Source: Topomyia yanbarensis
Lineage: Eukaryota; Arthropoda; Insecta; Diptera; Culicidae
Reading direction: 5' to 3'
NCBI RefSeq assembly: GCF_030247195.1
Contig: NC_080671.1
Location: 300,215,934 to 300,279,933 of the forward strand
Length of the DNA: 64,000 bases
Made by a program: the position numbers and the translations under genes. The notes under the pieces were generated by a model. That model did no database searches and was not told where the DNA came from. It worked only from the letters and a program-made list of their open reading frames with translations. Shown here in pieces: positions 42,592 to 55,110 of the stretch. The number at the start of each line of letters is the position of its first letter. Positions within the stretch are counted from its first letter, which is position 1.

Positions 42592-42867
42592 CAAACATTT
42601 GAATGAAAAAACATTGACATCAATAACTTAATGTGGGTAAACATGCAGGTTATCAAAGTCACCCCGGAACACGAAAACGGACTTCAACTTGAAATAATTT
42701 TTGAAAAAAATAGCTGTAAGCGGACAATTTTAGGTAAAACCATCCAATCTTGTTCTCCATACATCAGTACATGGTTTAAAAATATTAAACTTGAAAAAAA
42801 TGTGTTGCGTCTAAAAATATGTAATGATTACTTCGAAAAGTGATCAATGTCACCCCGGTTTACGGTA

Positions 42868-43585
42868 GTTAAACTTCTACAACAAAGTGTTTACTCGAGT
42901 TAATCAGTTTTACTTGCAATTATTTACACTGATTTCAAAATCTGTAAACACCCGTTAAATTTTACGTCTACTATATTTATCTTCGAAAATATTCGGAGTT
43001 AAACTTTGATACTTTGCGATAATACTCTCAGGTGATATGGCTATTAATTACATAAGAAAAATAAATATTTTTGGGAAGATTTAAATAGCTTCGTTCCCTT
43101 AATCAAATAAGGCAATTTAGATTATCTTATTATCTTAGAAATATTGAAATTTGTTCACGAAAAGTAAAATTTGTGTGCATGTTTGGTTTATTATTTTAGT
43201 CTAGATGATAGTACACATCGACAGTATTATTTTGTAATTGTTTCTTATAATTTAACAATTTTGAATGCACCAGTAAGGCTCAAAAAGTGTTTAGCAATTC
43301 TGCAATCTTGGTGTAGGTAGCACCTCGGCCAAAATTTGAACTAGTTATAGCAATATATCTTTTTACATATACTTGAGTGACTAACCTTGAAAAGTAGTAT
43401 TCCGCTACACAAACGTTGGAAATTACCTTGAATTGGTATTAATTGATTTGATCAATCTTAGACAAAACACTAATGTGAAAAACCTTTCATTAATATTTAA
43501 AAAGCTTGAAATAAATCTGAACGCTAATTTTTAATTGAACATTATATTGCTAATTTCACATTTCCCGCGAATAAAAAAAAATTAA
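42868..43585. other. AT-rich spacer
   Basis: No gene, RNA or repeat recognised. Confidence 0.45.
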
Positions 43586-43589
43586 AAGC

Positions 43590-43710
43590 GCGTAGACTTT
43601 TGGCGTGGGGGGAGGGGTTTGGTAAAAGTCTACTAAGTGTACTGGGGGGGGGGGGGGGGAGGGGACGCTCGGCTCTCCTTGTCGGGATTAGATTGACGAA
43701 TTTTAGAGTG
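43590..43710 (+). repeat. Dispersed repeat fragment with poly-G run
   Basis: GCGTAGACTTTTGGCGTGGG, AAAAGTCTACTAAGTG and a G run of about 15 near 43645-43660. Related to 29100-29220. Confidence 0.45.
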
Positions 43711-44203
43711 AATGAGAAAGGCAAAAACATTTTTAGCAAATGTTGAAATTTATGCATTTTTTGGTGAGCAGTTCTATGTTTCATAGACATTAAATCAATT
43801 TTAACTTCGCTTTCTATTAAATAAAGACCCTTATTACAGTACATCTCTACAAAAGCGAGCTCAATTTGAAAAGAAATCTGAGGATTATGATTGATTACAG
43901 AACTCTGGAATTTTCTATTGGAATGTTTTCAAGCAGGAATTTGATATTTGACAACTGTGAAATCAAGACCAATAGATCAGTTACATATCAGGACCCCATT
44001 CCGACAATTTATCAAAAATCCTCATGATGTTTACAACAACAGGTTATCAATGTACGGATTAGATAATTGTTATTGTAATATTGAATTAAATCAATCAGCA
44101 TCAATAAATTTTCAACTTCAATCCATTTTTTTGTGTGGTGAGGGGGGGGGGAGAGTTGTATGATGTTAAACCCCGAAACCCTCTCTTGGTTACGCCGCAC
44201 AGT

Positions 44204-45063
44204 GGCGGGTCTTCAAACAAAAGTCGGACAAAACCTCAAATGTTACCTAAATTGGCTGAAAAGCACAATTTAAGCTAATTTTGAGGTGCTGAGCTCATTT
44301 TTGATGTCAAAAGTCGTAAAATATTAAATGCATTTTTCCATACAGTGTCATTGAACTTTTCTTATAACTATGATTCCGTTTTCATGATAGATTTTCCGTT
44401 ACTGTTCACCAATATCAGCAATATCATAAAAAATGAAGAACACTACTTTAAATCCATTGTATAACGTGTTGGTTTACTGTAGATTGTCTAACTATTTTAC
44501 ACAAAACACCATGCGCCTCCATATCAGCAACAAAGCTTCAAAATCTCCTTAAAACTTTTTGCGCACCTAGGCGCAGAACGAGACCATGATATTCGAAAAG
44601 TAGAGGTTATTTCCCATAGAATGTATACTATGTGACCGTTCCGAAATGTTTCCGAAATTTGTACAGAATACATTAGTGAAAAAAGTATTTTTGGTCTGAC
44701 CACCTCAAACATATTTAAACTAAAAAGTCATAGTTCCAAGCAAATTTACCAAATGTATTTTATTCACTAACCAACTTCTTTCGTTCCTCTACACAATGAG
44801 ACTAGTTGTGCTAAAATCGGACAAAAATCAAAAGAGCAACATGCATTTGAAGTGAACAGAGCAATGGTGGTTTCGGAAATGAAAATCATTAAAAAATCCG
44901 GACTTTGCTACGTTTAAACTCTTGTTAAAAATCTTGTTCTTATCCAATTACCATAAAATTTCGAATATACATCACTCAATACATGAGAAATTTGGGAAAA
45001 ATATAAAATATAAATATTTCAAAAATAAATTTTTGAGGTTTTGGCCAGCCTCCAGCCACTGTG
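44204..45063. mobile_element. Candidate DNA element with CACAGTGGC ends
   Basis: Left CACAGTGGCGGGTCTTC and right (reverse complement) CACAGTGGCTGGAGGC, followed in both by AAAACCTCAAA. CAGTGG-type termini resemble hAT ends, but I could not align a clean 8-bp target duplication. The interior is AT-rich and non-coding. Confidence 0.45.
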
Positions 45064-45640
45064 CGCCGTTGCTTGGAGTTATTTACTACGCTTTCATTTT
45101 CCGATATGTTTCAGACCGATCCGATGGTTATAAGTTAGAAAAATTGCAGTCAGAAGGTTCGTACAAATGAACATTTTTGCACTGATAAGTTATCAAGTTC
45201 CTTCCAGACAACTTGGAAGTGTTCGGTGATTATTTCTAGCGGTTGTAGATAGAAAAATGAAATACAAAATTCGTTTTATCGTAATAATGTTTGGCTTATT
45301 TCAATGGATTATTACTATATTGAACAATAAATAGGCGACAAAGAGTAATCCACAAACAACAAGCCATAACTTTTAAAATATTCAAAATAGATATTTGAAT
45401 TCTTCAGTAAAGTTATTCGCAAAAGTAAGAGCTACAAATTTGCTGAAGGCATCATTTCGATATAATCACTTCCAAGAAAATTTGTGAAAATATCTCACTC
45501 ATAGGGGGATTAATCAGCAAAAGAATAATACCAAAAGAAAGGGCGTATTGCCTCCATTATATTCTCCGAAGATACTATTGACCTAAAATAAGCCGTTTTG
45601 GCGTTAATAATAGATTACATGTTTTTGGTCATATTTCTAG
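45064..45640. other. AT-rich spacer
   Basis: Nothing recognised; probably old repeat sequence leading into the family at 45650. Confidence 0.4.
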
Positions 45641-45649
45641 CAAATGGAA

Positions 45650-46075
45650 ATGATAAAAATCTTTCGTCCGCATTTAATGTTAAATATCTCTTTTGATAAT
45701 AGTCCGATTTCAACAAGCTATAGCTTGTTCGAAAGGTATTCGTATAAGCTGCCTAAAAATATATAAATTGGTAATCTATGTTGTCAATTTCGGCAGATAA
45801 TTTAAAAAACTGCAAAAAGCGCCATTTTTACACATTCAAACATTCATATCTTGGAAACTAAACATCAGAATCAAAAACAAATTAATAGAGTTCTTACTGT
45901 TTGTTTGTTCATTCATTTAAAATTGGTTTGGATAAGATCGGTTCAGACACACACAGAAATTGTCTCAAATCGTCGAGCTGAGTCGATTGGTATATAAGCC
46001 TCGGCCCTCCGGGCCTCGGAAAAAATCTTGAAAGTTTGAGCGAATTCTATACATTTCTTTTATAAGAAATGTAAA
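45650..46075 (+). repeat. Dispersed repeat family with conserved 3' tail, copy 2
   Basis: Shares CTATAGCTTGTTNGAAAGGTAT, a GGTTCAG block, CACACACA-type text and the tail (GAGCTGAGTCGATTGGTATA, CTCGGCCCTCCGGGCCTCGG, TATACATTTCTTTTATAAG) with 54680-55110. Ends in a TTTCTTTTATAAGAAA hairpin and poly-A. Confidence 0.6.
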
Positions 46076-46186
46076 AAAAATCATAATTTTTTTAACCTTT
46101 TCTAAAGACAATCTAGATCAATTTTGGAAAAAAAACAATGTATAAAAAGTGGTTCTGAATACGATTTTGCGCGAAATTCGTCGTTT

Positions 46187-46575
46187 ATGTTGTTTCACAG
46201 CACCAGATAATGACTAGAGCTAACGTTCGGTCCTACGAAGCTCCTGACATCAATGCCATCGGAGAAATGTCGATCGTCTATCAAAACTCCAGACGTGCTT
46301 CTGAATAGGATAATATCGGGTGAGATACCGTACTTTGTATATCTCGTATATAGGGTAACTTTTATACGGTAATATGATATTGTGAGTTTGTCTTTCGAAG
46401 AATTACAACACTGGAGATGTAAAATAATACTTATTATTAACTCTCGAAAATTTTATTAATGATTATGTGCGTGCAGTTTCATCACGGAATGCCGAAAATT
46501 TTTCAGTGCCGCATTAAAATTTCGTTTTTTTAAATTGTTCGATTTTTTGGATAAATCTTGTATCGGTTGAATAGC
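46187..46575 (+). repeat. 389-bp duplicated segment, copy 2 (probable donor)
   Basis: Preceded by CGTCGTTT and followed by TGGAACC, unlike copy 1. Because copy 1 sits inside a young element and interrupts it, this copy is the likelier original. Confidence 0.8.
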
Positions 46576-46579
46576 TGGA

Positions 46580-46755
46580 ACCTTTCTGAAGGAATTCTCG
46601 ATTTCGTCACCGTCAATCCGAACTCGGGTGGGAGGTTCACATTGTCGTCTCTAGAACCTTTTCCTCTAATGTATTTTGTCTTCGAAACGTTGATGGCAAT
46701 TCCAATCCTGCTGGCTTCAGCTTTCAGTCTTTGAGCATATATTTCATTCAAAATT
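46580..46755 (-). pseudogene. RTE-like fragment
   Basis: On minus: RLKAEASRIGIAINVSKTKY, GKGSRDDNVNLPP and, after a frame change, RVRIDGDEIE. This is the region just after the RT catalytic site of the RTE-like family at 29772-31447. No active-site residues remain. Confidence 0.65.
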
Positions 46756-47990
46756 CAATAGAGATACGAATAGTTTAAATATCGCACGTGGAATGTCTCT
46801 TTTGAAAATTTTCATCGTCAAACTTTCCCAGTTAAGCCAAATATTTTTCTGATATAGCCATGAATTTCCTTAATTATAGTGAATACACAGGCTTTGAGTA
46901 CAATTGAATTAAAATTGAGTTGATGTAGCAGCAGACAAAAAATAGTTTTGTTTTCTCAAACCTTCGCAATTACAATTAACAAATATTTCAGATTGGCAGA
47001 AGATCTTATCACACAACTTAGAAATAGATACAGAAATAGCTAGATAGATGCGATAGGGGGGGGGGGCGTGTGAGGAATGGCAAATGATGGTTAATGCAGT
47101 GACATTATTTTTATAGGTATATTATTATGATATATTGATTTCTTACATTCTTATCATAAATAATGTAAGTATTGATTTTTGCGCCATAACCAGTATAACC
47201 TAAATCTTGTAAAAGAGCCAAATTTTCGCTAGATTTTTGGGCTTCAAACATACAGTTGCTTTCGGGGACGCCACAAGTATAATTATATGAGAAATCTTTT
47301 ATCTCACTACTAGGTGAACTACTTGTTGATCTGTGTATTGATATACAATCCAAAATTTACCTCATAATTGAACGCAATGCCTAATCCAAGGGATAAATAC
47401 TAGAACTCACTGTTTCTTTATCAATACATTATTTTGTCTTTGAAGTGAACTTATACATTGATTTTTGAGAAATAGTTAATTTATTACAAAGGTAATTCAC
47501 AAAATGTTCTCAACATCGAGTTCCTTGAATCACGTAGATGTGTTTTCATACCCCGATATTCAAAATCGGTTTAGTTTTGCCCCTAAAACACCAGTAAAGC
47601 AATAGTCTGTATGAAACAATCTCATTTTAGTTAGACTAACAGCACCGGAGCGTGGGTAATAGCGATTTGCTAACCGCCGTCATAACACGACACCGCACCG
47701 GCGGTTCGTAAACAGGTTGGGAAATGGAAACTTATCATTTCGGTTTATAGCGAGTGCGTATATTTGATAACCTCTTCCAACTGACGCCAACGTTGCTATT
47801 CGTAGAAAGGAAGCAAAGCAAAGGAAAATGTAAAGAATAGGGTCTCGTGATGATTGAATTAAATAACACTTATTTAAAGTTTACTGAAATTACAGAATTA
47901 TTGAAATTAAAGTTTATTGTTGTTTTAATGAAAATATATTTTCAAACCTTGATTCACACCAATTATTTTGTCGTTTGATGCAATGAACAG
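46756..47990. other. Spacer with a poly-G run
   Basis: AT-rich with GGGGGGGGGG at about 47056-47066 and a short GC-rich patch at 47645-47720 (CACCGGAGCGTG; CGACACCGCACCGGCGG). No gene recognised. Confidence 0.4.
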
Positions 47991-47995
47991 TATTT

Positions 47996-48248
47996 CTCGA
48001 GTACTTTTTCAAATGGACGTAAGTAACAATGAGAGATTCTCTTTGAGGTCTTTCTCTTCTGTTGATTACTCGGCCATTTCAACATTTACTACTCTACTCT
48101 TTGCATAATATTGTAGTAAAAACCGTCGGCTTTCGATATGTACTGGAAAATTAGTACAGTGTTGTAATGACGTCGTAATAAACGAAAGAGAAAGTAAACA
48201 AAGAGAGGCTCTCAATGTTACTTACGTCCATTTGAAAAAGTACTCGAG
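47996..48248. mobile_element. 253-bp MITE with CTCGAGTACTTTTTCAAATG termini, copy 2
   Basis: Almost identical to 33035-33289 in the same orientation. ATTT is duplicated at 47992-47995 and 48249-48252. Differences are a few substitutions and a 2-base indel. Confidence 0.87.
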
Positions 48249-48252
48249 ATTT

Positions 48253-51090
48253 GTTTGAATTCAATAACACATATTTATGATCATGCTGTATGTTTACTGC
48301 GTGAAAGTAAAAATGAGTGCATCGAAGCAACTTGGATTGAACTGGAAGATGTAGCATTATGTCAAGCTGTCATGATGTGTCCCAGGATCAGATTGATGGG
48401 TCAAATCAAAAAACCAAAAATCTGCAAGGACTGTATGAGGAAAAGCTGCGAATAAATGGAACTGTGGAAAGTAAGATTCAAAAAGAAAGACAATGCATGA
48501 ATTTTTCTTGTGCAAAAGTCTTTAATTAAGGTACAGTAGTAAGTGGAAGATAACGAAGATAATGATTTGCCAAACACTCTGCAGCGCTTGGTTCAGAAAA
48601 AATACCTAAAAAGAACTTGGACGGACACAGATCACACCTGTTACATCGTCACCATTTGGTTTCAGGCGGTGGTTCATCATATTTTCGGGGGATAATATGG
48701 TGTTGTGGTGTATAGTGAAATGTATGGCGCCCTAATGTGTTGACTAAAAACCATTGTTTTCACTGTACTAAAACAGTAGTTTAACAATAATTTATACTAC
48801 AGTCTAATATAACATTACAATACAAAATAAATAAATTCTAACCTTTCTCCATAAAATTTCAAAATTCACTTATTTTGTGAAAAAGGAGATGGCAGGGTTG
48901 GACGGTAGTACTTAGCATTATAAAAATTGATATTTTTAATGCATTTGAACATTTCTTATATTGCTCATAGAAACAGAAACACGAAATGTTATTAACTATA
49001 TAATTTATTGTTGGACAATAAAATTGATTGCTGCAAGAAATTTTATTACAAATTTACTAGAAGAATTCCACGTCGAATAATGTAGAAATATTCTATGATT
49101 CAAGAATAATTACTTTTGTTAATTCGTTTCAATAGTTTTTGACTTACTTCGAGAATTTTATCCAAACTATTGATACATGGATGTGGATTTGATGACCAAT
49201 TTGGTAAGCAGCAAACGTCACGATCAAAAATGTTCGAACGTTCGACTGTTTAATCTCCCTATGATTATGACTTGTGTCAGGCCATGGTAAACGCCGGAGG
49301 ATCCTTTGTCTCGGTCTAAGCGCAGACAAACAGACATAACAGACCGATTTGAGAAGTACATCGACCACATTCAAAAGAGCACATTACATTACACTACATT
49401 ACATTACGCTACCTACTGTCGCTTCAGCTCATCGCATCGTAAAAAGCGATGCATTTAACAGGCGAAGCTCTAATAGAATTTCAAATTGTTGTCATTTGCC
49501 ATACTGATAAATTGGAATCAAATTTACAATTTTAAACAGTAAGTGATAATTTGATTCCAGCTTTGGAATTACCGTATCGATGACAAAATGTTGGATTAAA
49601 TTAATACATTATATCAATTTGCCACAAATTCGTTTGTACCAATTTGCCCCAGGGTACGCACTTAATGTTTATTTCTTGAAGTAGATGTAGTTGTAGTTGT
49701 AGTTAGTATTCCATCTCCAGTGATACAACCGATTCTAATTGGAAATGGTTGTGTTATTGGCGCCGGAATACTACAAGTTAAGCTCAGCCGGAATGTTGGA
49801 TGGTTCTTATTCGCATTCTGGTTTCAGAGACAAATTCTAGTTAGAATCGGTTTTTTTCAATGGATCCGGAATATGGACTAAAACCAGCCAGAATTCCGGC
49901 TCATTTCCGATTGAACTTTACTGGGTGTACGCAAGATCCGTATACCGATTACTGGAAGTCAGTTGGCCGATAGTAGCGCCGGCTAGCGGCTAGTTGCTGC
50001 TTGCTGATGTACGGAGAAACTATTGTTGGCTCAGCGCAGTTCACAGCTGTCACGAAAGAGATGACAATACTCCTTTTGTTCACGAGCACTAGAGGTGTTT
50101 GGTGAATATTGGTTTGGAACTCCCCCTCAACGTGAATTTTGATAATTGTTTTTTAAGCACAAAGCTCGGATCTACATTGGGAACGTGTCATTTGAGCCAA
50201 CCACTACTGATTCCTGATTCTAGTTCTAAGTTAGACGAGACGTGATGACTATATCAACATACTCAGTGTATCAACCTCGGAAAACAACGCAATTTACTTC
50301 AGCAAGTTAATATCATTATTGAAGCCACGCATTGCTACCACTTCATTATTTTTGTTTTACTGTATACTATTCTGCCCAAGTTGTACAGTAATGTTTCCAT
50401 TTCGAGTGGGTACAGTCCAGCGTACCAAGTATTCCTGAATAAGCCCACTATTCTTCGATTCAAAATCACCTTTGAACATTCTTAAAACGCAGATATATTT
50501 ACCAAACTATACTCGCTGCAATATTACCACAGATGACGGTCATTTGGGCTAAAAATTTATATAAAAATCTGTCCAAACATCTATTATCTGGGGTATAGCA
50601 GGATTCTCACATAGATTAAGGCGCAAATTTTCTTCCATCCGAATATATTTGACTGTGGCGTCCGAAGGACGTATGTCAGATCGCTTTCGCATAATTTAGT
50701 AAAACCCAGCTTTCTCTGGCTTTTCAATATAGTATTATCTTCTCTTCAAAGGCTTCTAAGTACAAAAAAACGAGTCTTCGAAAACGATCGTTCGTAAAAA
50801 CTGGTTCCGCAAAACAATCGTTGAATGGCCGAAAAGCTTCTTCCACCGCAAGTCTGTTCGTAATATCTAGGATGAAATCTTCTTCATTGCACTCCTGATT
50901 CGGAACCTAGTTCGGAACCGTCGTAGTATGTGCTTTGGACAATAACTGACGGGCAAACATTAGTTCATAGAAATCTATGAATTCTCATAATTATTATTAC
51001 ATAGAAAATTAGACAGGCAATGTCGCCCACTAAAACACTGCATTAGGCCAATTGTAGCAGGCCGTGATTCTAAATGTGATATCCATTGTA
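48253..51090. other. Spacer without recognised genes
   Basis: Short open frames only. About 49400-49430 has CATTACATTACACTACATTA-like simple repeats, and 49725-49930 has several CCGGAAT motifs that may be an old MITE. No coding or RNA gene can be supported. Confidence 0.4.
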
Positions 51091-51094
51091 CGGT

Positions 51095-53250
51095 TCAGGT
51101 ATGTGCGGGCGTAGGGACTCGCGATTGCGTGTATCATCGCGAAGAACTCGAGCATTTGTAGTTAACGAGTTCGATCGCGTGTGCGTTTGTATGTCGCGTG
51201 TGCTAACGTTTATGTAACTTCGCGTGTATAAATTCTATTTTATAACCATGTGCCTTTCGCATATTCGCGTGTGTTCTTGGATAATCGCGCGCGGACCGTG
51301 AGTCTAATGCTTAATTTTTTGGTGTACTGCTAAGATGCTAAAAGAGTGTGAGATTTTCCATATCACTAGAGTGCCCGGTGATGTTGCCATGGAACGTGTT
51401 GTCTAGTGGATATGTGCTTTATTTATTTTTTTGGTCCTACTGAATGTATGGACCTAAGTTATTAGGACAGAGAGTAATGGTTTCCGGACGTGACCGATTC
51501 ATGAGCGCGCGAAAACGGACGTTTGTAGGTTCGTGTTTGAGACAGCGTTTGAAACTTCGCGAGTGCTAAAACGTTCTCCTTATTACCGGGGTGTTATTAA
51601 CCCATTATTGCCCAACTTATTTTCCAGGCGCACCACAAATGGAGTTTTCCGATTGGAAAAAAATGATGTTGTCATTCCAGTGAAATTAGTTTTCTACTAA
51701 AAGTAGCTGATATAATAAGGAACAACCAGTGAAAATTTCAGATTGATCGATAAATTGGTTCCTGAGATATCGTGGTCGCCGCGAATGAACTTGTCAACAA
51801 AATACAACTCCGAGATAATCGAGTTTTACTGTCGGTGCAGCGAGTCAACGGTCTAGCGTATCAAACACTACGCACCGCCTACGAGTGGTCAATGGGTAGG
51901 GGTCTATGAATCGCTGTAACTCAAGTTTTAGTATTCCAATCTTAATGAAATTTTGAGAAAATTTTCCTCAGCGTTTGTAGTTTGAGAATATCTAATTTAC
52001 AAAAATTCGATTTTTTTCATCATGAGAAAAATGTGTAACCCCTTAAGGGAAAATTGAATAAAAACAAAACATAAACCCGGTTTAACCACTCTAACTTCTC
52101 TAAACGGATTCTGTGAGAGTATATGAACAATATTAACTCATTGATAATGCCTGTTCTGCGTTATTGCTTAAGTAATAGGAGTTATTCTTAGCACCTACTA
52201 TATATAGTAGGTTGGGCAATAATGGGTTAAGTTTGCGCGATCGCGAACGTAGGTGTGCGTTGTTAATCGCGAAGGGCTTAAGCGTTCGTACGTTAACGTG
52301 TTTGTCACGTGTGCTCGCGTTCATGTGACTTCGCGTGTACAAGACTGGATTTTGTAATCGTGTGGCATTTCCTATATACGCGTGCGTTTTTGGTTGGTCA
52401 CACGGACCTTCATTCTGATAGTTAGTTTTTGGTGTACAATTCACATTCTGACAGGGAGTAAGTTACCCCATATCACTAGAGTCCTCGGTCAAGTCGCCAT
52501 GTAACGTGGTGTCCAGTGGATATGAGAGCTTTCTTTTTTTAATTGATTCAATTGAAGGCATGGACCTAGTCTGCTGATATCAACGATAGAAATATCCGGA
52601 AGTGACCGATTCATAATCGTGCGAGTGCGGGAGTTTTTAGGTTCAGTTAGGTTTTAGGTTTTTCGTGCGAGTGCGGGAGTTTTTAGGTAGGAGCTGAGAC
52701 ATTCACTTTATCACTGGGATGCCATCATGTGTACTGGATCGCGGTTGTAGGTGCCGGGGATGATCGCGAAGGGCTCAAGCATTTGTATATTAACGTGTTT
52801 GTCACGTGTATGTGACTTCGCGTGTATAACTTCGATTTTATAATGACGTAGTGTGTATTTTTGTTTGATCGCGCACGGACCGTTAATATGAAGCTTAATT
52901 TTTAGTGTATGGTACAGATGGTAGTTCGTTTCCCTACATCACTTGAGTTCCAGGTCATGTCACCATGGAACGTGTTGTTTAGTGAATATGAGCGTCACTT
53001 TTTTGATTGGTTCAACTGAAGGCATTAGTCCAGACTGGTAGAACTTTCGGACGTGACCGTTTCATGATCGCGCGACTGGTGGGTTAATGTTTGAGACCGC
53101 GTTTGGAAGTTTAAAGATGCCACGTTTACTTAACTACCGGGGTGTTTTTATGTAGGCGAAATCGCGGGTGTAAGTATATGTGGATTATTGCAATTGCATG
53201 GTCGCGTTTGTGGCCAGATTTGTGTTATCGCGAAGGCCACGAGCGTTAGG
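51095..53250. repeat. CpG-rich macrosatellite, about 500-bp units
   Basis: Three units (51095-51600, 52231-52735, 52736-53157) and the start of a fourth (53158-53250). Shared landmarks: TCGCGAAG (51138, 52268, 52764, 53227), GACTTCGCGTGTA, CATGGAACGTGTTGT, AGTGGATATG, CGGACGTGACCGATTCATGA and ACCGGGGTGTT. Spacing is about 499 bp (after removing the MITE), 496 bp and 464 bp. Units differ at many positions, so the array is old. It is unusually rich in CG and TCGCGA/CGCGTG words for this region and has no coding frame. Confidence 0.78.
51601..52226. mobile_element. 626-bp piggyBac-type MITE in the macrosatellite
   Basis: Ends CCCATTATTGCCCAAC and its exact reverse complement, flanked by TTAA at 51597-51600 and 52227-52230. 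TTAA targets and CCC-starting termini are diagnostic of piggyBac. Splicing it out restores continuity between satellite units 1 and 2. No transposase. Confidence 0.87.
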
Positions 53251-54679
53251 TACAGTATAGATACAGTATAGAGTATAGATAACGTATAGTAGAGATATAC
53301 TAATAAAAGGAATCAAAACATGCCGAATAAAAAAAGATGCAAAGAGCTTGACTAGAAGTGTATAAATTGAACAATACTATGTTGGTATACATAAAGAATG
53401 GAAAATCAAACTTGTAGATGTACAAAAGAAACAGACTAATGAAGTAGAATAGAAAAACATATGTAACATGCAATCAAACTCGTCTAAATGCAGCAAATGT
53501 TGTATATTTATCATCAATGACAATTGCATGCTATTAGACTTTCATCATGCTATGCTGGCCGGGAATGGATGACTCGCGTGCGTCGGTAAATTTATTTTAC
53601 CCTAATTTATCCAACCCGATTTTTCCGAATGAATGGAACCAAATGCTCAGATTGATCACCAGAAGTATTAACCACAATTCTATCATATACGTCAGTTCTG
53701 CATCCATTCCCTGACCCAACTGTCACAAATACTCAGACAAATACATACATAGATAGACATACGACTAGCACATAACAGTTGTATACTAGTACGAAAAACT
53801 ACGATTATCACAAAGCTACAACTAATAGGATTCTACTTACTCTACTTTATTAAATTAATTTAATAATTAAATTAATTTAATTGGTATATGCACGATGACG
53901 AAGTCGAAGAACAATATTTGCAAACACGGCACACAGCAAAAGTCAATCTACGTCGATCCGCCAGTCGGCCACGACACCGCGCATAGACCAGTGGTTTAGC
54001 GTTGGTATGCGCAGGTGCAGAGTATGAAGCAACATAAAACATAAAAAAGGCGCATAGGCCCTCTCGGTCTCCTCGATGCACCACTATCGAGGCGTAATGC
54101 AATACGCATCTTAAAGCAATTGATGCTTGATGATGTTTGCAATTCCGTCAAACCCCTAAACCTTGGGGAGGGACATAGAAAATTTTAACATATTTGAACA
54201 AAAAATGTCTTATTGAATTCAATTATATAATGTTTATTGCTTCAATCGGCAAAAAATAATGGTACGAAATTTTTTTGCATTCAAACAATAATTAACTTTT
54301 AATCTCTATAAACATTTCCAGTTTGAATAATTTTGCAATCATTTCAATAAAATAATTTTTGGAGAAGAGAACGATATTTGTTACTGAAATGATTTTATTG
54401 AATTCAATAAATAAATGTATTTTCTTTCTAGCTATATTTTTTCACTGAATTAAATCCATATAATTAAAAAAAAATTAAAAAAAACTTTATTGCATGATTG
54501 CAAAAAAATGTAACGTAACTATAATAACAACTACCGGTGTGAAAACAGATTATTATTTTGGCAACCTATTTACCAACGACCGGTGCGAAAAACATATTAT
54601 TATCGTTTAGCGTAATCAAAATACACACGCATTTGCTTACGCACCGGTGCTGATAGTCTTAGTGGAAATTGGTAAGTAA
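53251..54679. other. AT-rich spacer
   Basis: Simple GTATAGA-like repeats at 53250-53300. A short GC-richer patch at 53890-54110 has a 76-codon open frame on minus without recognisable domains. Nothing else to annotate. Confidence 0.4.
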
Positions 54680-55110
54680 GGACTAAAAATAAAAAATGTC
54701 CAATATCTCCGCCGCTCGTGCACGGATTTAGACAATCTATAGCTTGTTAGAAAGGTATTTTTACAAGGTGTCCAATAATGTATTGTTTGAAAAATATATT
54801 GTTTTCAAAAAACCTGCTGCGTTTTGACAAAATCGCCCATATCTCAGAAAGTAAACAACATATCGAAAATCAAAAATAATAGAGTCAAATTGCAACGTTA
54901 GGCCTTTCATTTGAAACTAATTTCATTAAGATTGGTTCAGCCATTGCTGAGATAATTACATGACATTTTGTACATACACACATACAGACATTGTCTCAAT
55001 TTGTCAAGCTGAATCGATTGGTATATGAGACTCGGCCCTCCGGGCCTCGGAAATTTTTTTCAAAGTTTGAGCGAATCCTATACATTTCTTTTGTAAGAAA
55101 TGTAAAAAGC
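54680..55110 (+). repeat. Dispersed repeat family with conserved 3' tail, copy 3
   Basis: Contains CTATAGCTTGTTAGAAAGGT, TTGGTTCAGCCATTGCTGAG, ACATACACACATACAGACAT, CTCGGCCCTCCGGGCCTCGG and TATACATTTCTTTTGTAAG. Best matched by 45650-46075. Confidence 0.6.

Larger units (their letters stand above)
33658..42865. mobile_element. TIR element with TCGTAAACCGGGGTGAC ends, split by the BEL element
   Basis: The left end TCGTAAACCGGGGTGACTTT and the right end (reverse complement CCGTAAACCGGGGTGACATT) lie next to TA at 33656-33657 and 42866-42867. A second GTGACTTTGATCA occurs just inside the left end, and its complement (ATCAAAGTCACCCCGG) at about 42653. Without the BEL insertion it is about 930 bp. 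TA flanks suggest a Tc1/mariner-like MITE. Confidence 0.7.

Noticed and set aside
33035..48252. CRISPR-like direct repeats (two near-identical 255-bp blocks)
   Set aside because: They are MITEs with inverted ends and target duplications, with no spacers.
48255..48455. 66-codon frame ending in a CXXC...C pattern (KICKDCMRKSCE)
   Set aside because: Too short, directly abuts a MITE and lacks supporting exon signals.
53872..54102. Cys-rich 76-codon minus-strand frame
   Set aside because: No domain, no splice or promoter context, and the Cys spacing fits no zinc-binding family.
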